This document shows, piece after piece, positions 61,516 through 64,000 of a stretch of 64,000 bases of DNA (within the stretch, counting starts at the first letter, position 1; every line of letters begins with the position of its first letter). Below the pieces are notes generated by a model, which did no database searches, was not told where the DNA came from, and worked only from the letters and a program-made list of their open reading frames with translations. This stretch comes from Catenulispora sp. EB89. GTDB taxonomy: Bacteria > Actinomycetota > Actinomycetes > Streptomycetales > Catenulisporaceae. Position numbers and translations under genes: made by a program. The stretch spans positions 186,001 to 250,000 of the forward strand of contig NZ_JBGCCU010000016.1 of the NCBI RefSeq assembly GCF_041261445.1, in the 5' to 3' direction.

Positions 61516-62478
61516 TCACCCAGCCTGAAGCCGGTGCTCAGCCAGCCGCTGAGGATCGGGCCAGTGCACGTTCGTGGCCCAACCGAGCCGCTCGAAAACC
61601 CGAATCACCCCGGCGGACAAGTCGATCTGGCCGCGATCCACACCATGCCGCGCGCAGGACGGGTCGCTGTGATGCGTGTTGTGCCAGCTCTCCCCCATCG
61701 ACAGCAGCGCCAGCGGCCACAGGTTCGTCGCCCGGTCGTGCTTGCGGGTCGCGAACGGCCGCGCCCCGAGCAGGTGACACAGAGAATTGACACTCCACGT
61801 CACGTGCTGGAGCAGGAACACCCGGGCCAGCCCGGCCCATATCAGGGCCGTGACGCCCGCCGTCCAGGCGAAGTCGCCGATCATCCAGCCGGCCAGCGCG
61901 GGCAGCACGAGAGAGGCCACGCACAGCACCGGGAACAGCCCCGAGACACGCCGCATAGCCGGTTCGGCCACCAGATCCGGGGCGAAGTGGTCGACGTCGG
62001 TCGGGTCGTCGCCGAACAGCCAGCCGAAGTGCGCGTGGACGAGACCGTGCAACTGGCCGACCGGCCCCGTGCCGTACCGGTACGGCGAATGCGGGTCGCC
62101 GGGCCGGTCGGTGAACGCGTGATGCCGCCGGTGCGTCGCGACCCAGCTGATGGCCGAGCCCTGGAAGCTCATCGACCCGGCGACCGCGAGTCCGGTCCGC
62201 AAGGCCGGCGCGGCGGTGAAGCTCCGGTGAGTCAGCAGTCTGTGAAAGCCGACGGTGACGCCGAACCCGGTCAGGAAGTAGAAGAAGCCAGCCAGCAGCA
62301 GGTCGGCCACACCGACCCCCCGCCCCCACAACAACCACACCGCGGCGACCAGCCCGGCCAACGGCGCGACGACGAGCAGGGCCGTCACGGCCACCTGGAT
62401 CCGGCGCTGAAGGGGTGTCGTGGCGGTCGATGGGCGGCCGGGAAACGGCTCGACGCCGTCATAGGGAATCGCAGCCAA
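61516..62478 (-). CDS. Acyl-CoA/acyl-lipid desaturase (delta-9 type)
   Basis: 320 residues from a TTG at 62478, chosen because GAGGTG lies seven bases before it; a GTG at 62493 without a ribosome binding site would add five residues. Three histidine boxes bind the di-iron centre: HRLLTH, HRRHH and HNTHH. About four membrane segments (VAVTALLVVAPLAGLVAAVWLL, LLLAGFFYFLTGFGVTVGF, LFPVLCVASLVLPALAGWMI). It makes unsaturated fatty acids for membrane fluidity. Confidence 0.94.
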   Translation of the reverse strand: MAAIPYDGVEPFPGRPSTATTPLQRRIQVAVTALLVVAPLAGLVAAVWLLWGRGVGVADLLLAGFFYFLTGFGVTVGFHRLLTHRSFTAAPALRTGLAVAGSMSFQGSAISWVATHRRHHAFTDRPGDPHSPYRYGTGPVGQLHGLVHAHFGWLFGDDPTDVDHFAPDLVAEPAMRRVSGLFPVLCVASLVLPALAGWMIGDFAWTAGVTALIWAGLARVFLLQHVTWSVNSLCHLLGARPFATRKHDRATNLWPLALLSMGESWHNTHHSDPSCARHGVDRGQIDLSAGVIRVFERLGWATNVHWPDPQRLAEHRLQAG

Positions 62479-62597
62479 GGCGATACACCTCACAAGCGAA
62501 TGCAGCGAGGCGGGTCACGGGACCGGCGTGAGGTCTAGACCTGATCGGAAACTCGGTCGGCTGCGATGATTTGGGTCCTTCCCCGACAGTCTACGCC

Positions 62598-62640
62598 TGG
62601 TAAGAACCCCTGGCGGGATTCCCGCCAGGGGTTCTTACCA
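62598..62640 (-). terminator. Perfect 20-bp inverted repeat with 3-nt loop
   Basis: Arms 62598-62617 and 62621-62640 are exact complements (TGGTAAGAACCCCTGGCGGG and its partner), loop ATT. It starts 17 bp after the stop of the MFS gene on its strand, the place of an intrinsic terminator, though no U-run follows. The perfection and long arms are greater than usual for a terminator; it could also be a relic of a small inverted-repeat element. Confidence 0.75.
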
Positions 62641-62657
62641 TGAATTTTCAGGGACTA

Positions 62658-64000
62658 TCAGTTCACTGAAACCGTCCCGGCCTCCTGCGCCGCCTCGGCG
62701 GCCAGCGCGGCCTGCGCGGCCTCCCGGCTGCGGCGCCGGCCCGGGATCACGACGAGTGCCAGGAGCAGCGCCGCGACCCCGAAGTACGCGGTGGCCACGA
62801 ATCCGGCCTTGAACCCGGCCGTCATCGCGGCCTGCTGCGACGCGCCGACGGAGTGCGAGACGATCACGGTGGTGACGGTCGCGATGCCGAAGCTGCCGCC
62901 GATCTGGAACGCGGCGGCGTTGAAGCCCGAGGCCAGGCCGGCGTCGCGGCGCGCGATCCCGGACAGCGCCGCCGCCGAGCAGGCGGTCGTACCCAGGCCC
63001 AGGCCGGTGCCGAAGATGGCGAGCCCGGCGAAGATGCTCCCGTACGAGCCGCCGTTCTGCACCGCGTGGACGAGCAGCAGGCTGCCGCCGACGAGCAGCA
63101 CCGAGCACAGCGCGACCACCCGCCGGGAGCCGAACCGGCCGATCAGCCGCTGCCCGGCGAACGCGCTGACCAGGGCCATCGCCGGCAGCGGCGAGCCCTT
63201 CACGCCGTACTGCAGCGTGGTGTAGCCGAGCCCGCCCTGCGCGTACTCCGCGGCGCACAGCGACAGGCCGAACACCCCCATGCCCATCGCGACCGTGGCC
63301 AGGTTCCCGCCGACGAGCGAGCCGGAGCGCAGGATCCGCACCGGCACCAGCGGGCTCTCCACCCGGCTCTCGATGAGCACGAACAGCACGAGCAGCGCGA
63401 CGGCCCCGCCGAACATCCCCAGCGTCTTGGACCCGGTCCAGCCGTTGTCCGGGGCCTTGGTGACCGCGTAGACGACCAGCAGCAGGGCCGCCGTGCTGGT
63501 CAGGGCGCCGGCCACGTCGTAGCGCCGGCCCACCGACAGGTCCCGGCTCTCGGTCAGCAGCATCGGCCCGACCACCAGCATCGCGGCCGCGACCGGCACG
63601 TTCATCAGGAAGATCCACCGCCAGCCGAAGTGCGAGACCAACTCGCCGCCGATGATCAGCGCGGCCGTCGCCCCGAGCCCGGCGATCCCCTGCCACGCGG
63701 CGAGCGCCTTGTTCCGGCCCCGGCCCTCGGGGAACGTCGTGGTGAGGATGGACAGCGCGGTCGGCGCCATCATCGCGGTGGCCACGCCGTGCAGCGCGCG
63801 TGCGGTGATCAGCACGTCGCCGTTCGAGGCGAAGCCGGACACCAGCGACACGACCAGGAACAGCGCCGTGCCGATCAGGAACAGCCGCCGCCGGCCGAGC
63901 AGGTCCGCGGCCCGGCCGCCGAGCAGCAGCAGACCGCCGAAGGTGATCAGGTTGGCGCTGATCACCCACTGCGCGGCGCTCTGGGTCATCTTGAGCGACC
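62658..64000 (-). CDS. MFS drug exporter (DHA2/EmrB-QacA type), N-terminus beyond window
   Basis: The frame is open through 64000, with SLKMTQSAAQWVISANLITFGGLLLLGGRAADLLGRRRLF at the edge; the Met at 63989 sits in the middle of the first-helix region (family pattern DL..s..q.qWvv..Y.L), so the true start lies outside. Conserved motif A (GRAADLLGRRRLF) and motif C-type LSILTTTFPEGRGRNKALAAWQ, GGELVSHFGWRWIFLMNVPVAA are present. About 14 membrane segments expected. Exports drugs or lipids by proton antiport. Ends EAGTVSVN and is followed by a strong hairpin. Confidence 0.92.
   Translation of the reverse strand, partial: SLKMTQSAAQWVISANLITFGGLLLLGGRAADLLGRRRLFLIGTALFLVVSLVSGFASNGDVLITARALHGVATAMMAPTALSILTTTFPEGRGRNKALAAWQGIAGLGATAALIIGGELVSHFGWRWIFLMNVPVAAAMLVVGPMLLTESRDLSVGRRYDVAGALTSTAALLLVVYAVTKAPDNGWTGSKTLGMFGGAVALLVLFVLIESRVESPLVPVRILRSGSLVGGNLATVAMGMGVFGLSLCAAEYAQGGLGYTTLQYGVKGSPLPAMALVSAFAGQRLIGRFGSRRVVALCSVLLVGGSLLLVHAVQNGGSYGSIFAGLAIFGTGLGLGTTACSAAALSGIARRDAGLASGFNAAAFQIGGSFGIATVTTVIVSHSVGASQQAAMTAGFKAGFVATAYFGVAALLLALVVIPGRRRSREAAQAALAAEAAQEAGTVSVN

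Overview
The window is very GC-rich, gene-dense DNA with strong third-position GC bias, many GTG starts and many 4-nt ATGA/GTGA stop-start overlaps. With a group 1h (actinobacterial, high-affinity) [NiFe]-hydrogenase cluster, DUF5947/DUF6084/DUF6893 genes and a PASTA-less Ser/Thr kinase, this points to a soil actinomycete (Catenulispora/Streptacidiphilus/Streptomyces-like; the genus is an inference). No rRNA, tRNA, CRISPR array, insertion sequence, integrase or phage gene was seen. All functions are read from motifs and general family knowledge; no database search was run.

Layout. 1-7.6 kb: housekeeping and transport genes (PLP class IV lyase/aminotransferase, FMN split-barrel protein, ABC exporter pair) and a translationally coupled CaiB/BaiF CoA-transferase plus SBF-type transporter pair; the CoA-transferase has a 313-residue repeat tail. 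7.7-11.8 kb: a two-component system whose convergent regulator and kinase genes overlap by 76 bp, a secreted S12 serine hydrolase and an SRPBCC protein. 11.9-25.9 kb: the hydrogenase locus, with a tandem-SIS protein, hypF, hhyS, hhyL, a NifU-like protein, DUF5947, DUF6084, a large accessory protein with a collagen-like insert, maturation protease, a 39-residue DUF6893 protein, hypA, hypC, a second hypC-like gene, hypD and hypE. hypB is not in the window.

25.9-36.5 kb: CsbD and PRC-barrel-like stress proteins, a membrane Ser/Thr kinase with a His-rich outer tail, two FUSC-type exporters (one at 36.5-37.8 kb), and two TetR modules whose intergenic regions each hold three copies of a palindromic operator. 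37.9-44.3 kb: a coupled glucosyl-phosphate/trehalose operon (beta-phosphoglucomutase, GH65 phosphorylase, OtsA, OtsB) with convergent galU supplying UDP-glucose.

44.7-61.0 kb: a cell-surface glycan locus (polysaccharide deacetylase, two GT2, three GT4, a DUF2206/GT-C-like polytopic protein, a Wzx-type flippase with a long cytosolic tail, a clan-A glycosidase, an ATP-grasp ligase, an FAD monooxygenase and a repeat-bearing single-pass membrane protein). 61.5-64.0 kb: an acyl desaturase and an MFS exporter running off the right edge, separated by a perfect 20-bp hairpin. A recurring trait is the in-frame low-complexity repeat (15-bp, 6-bp, 9-bp and about 267-bp units) inside otherwise ordinary genes.
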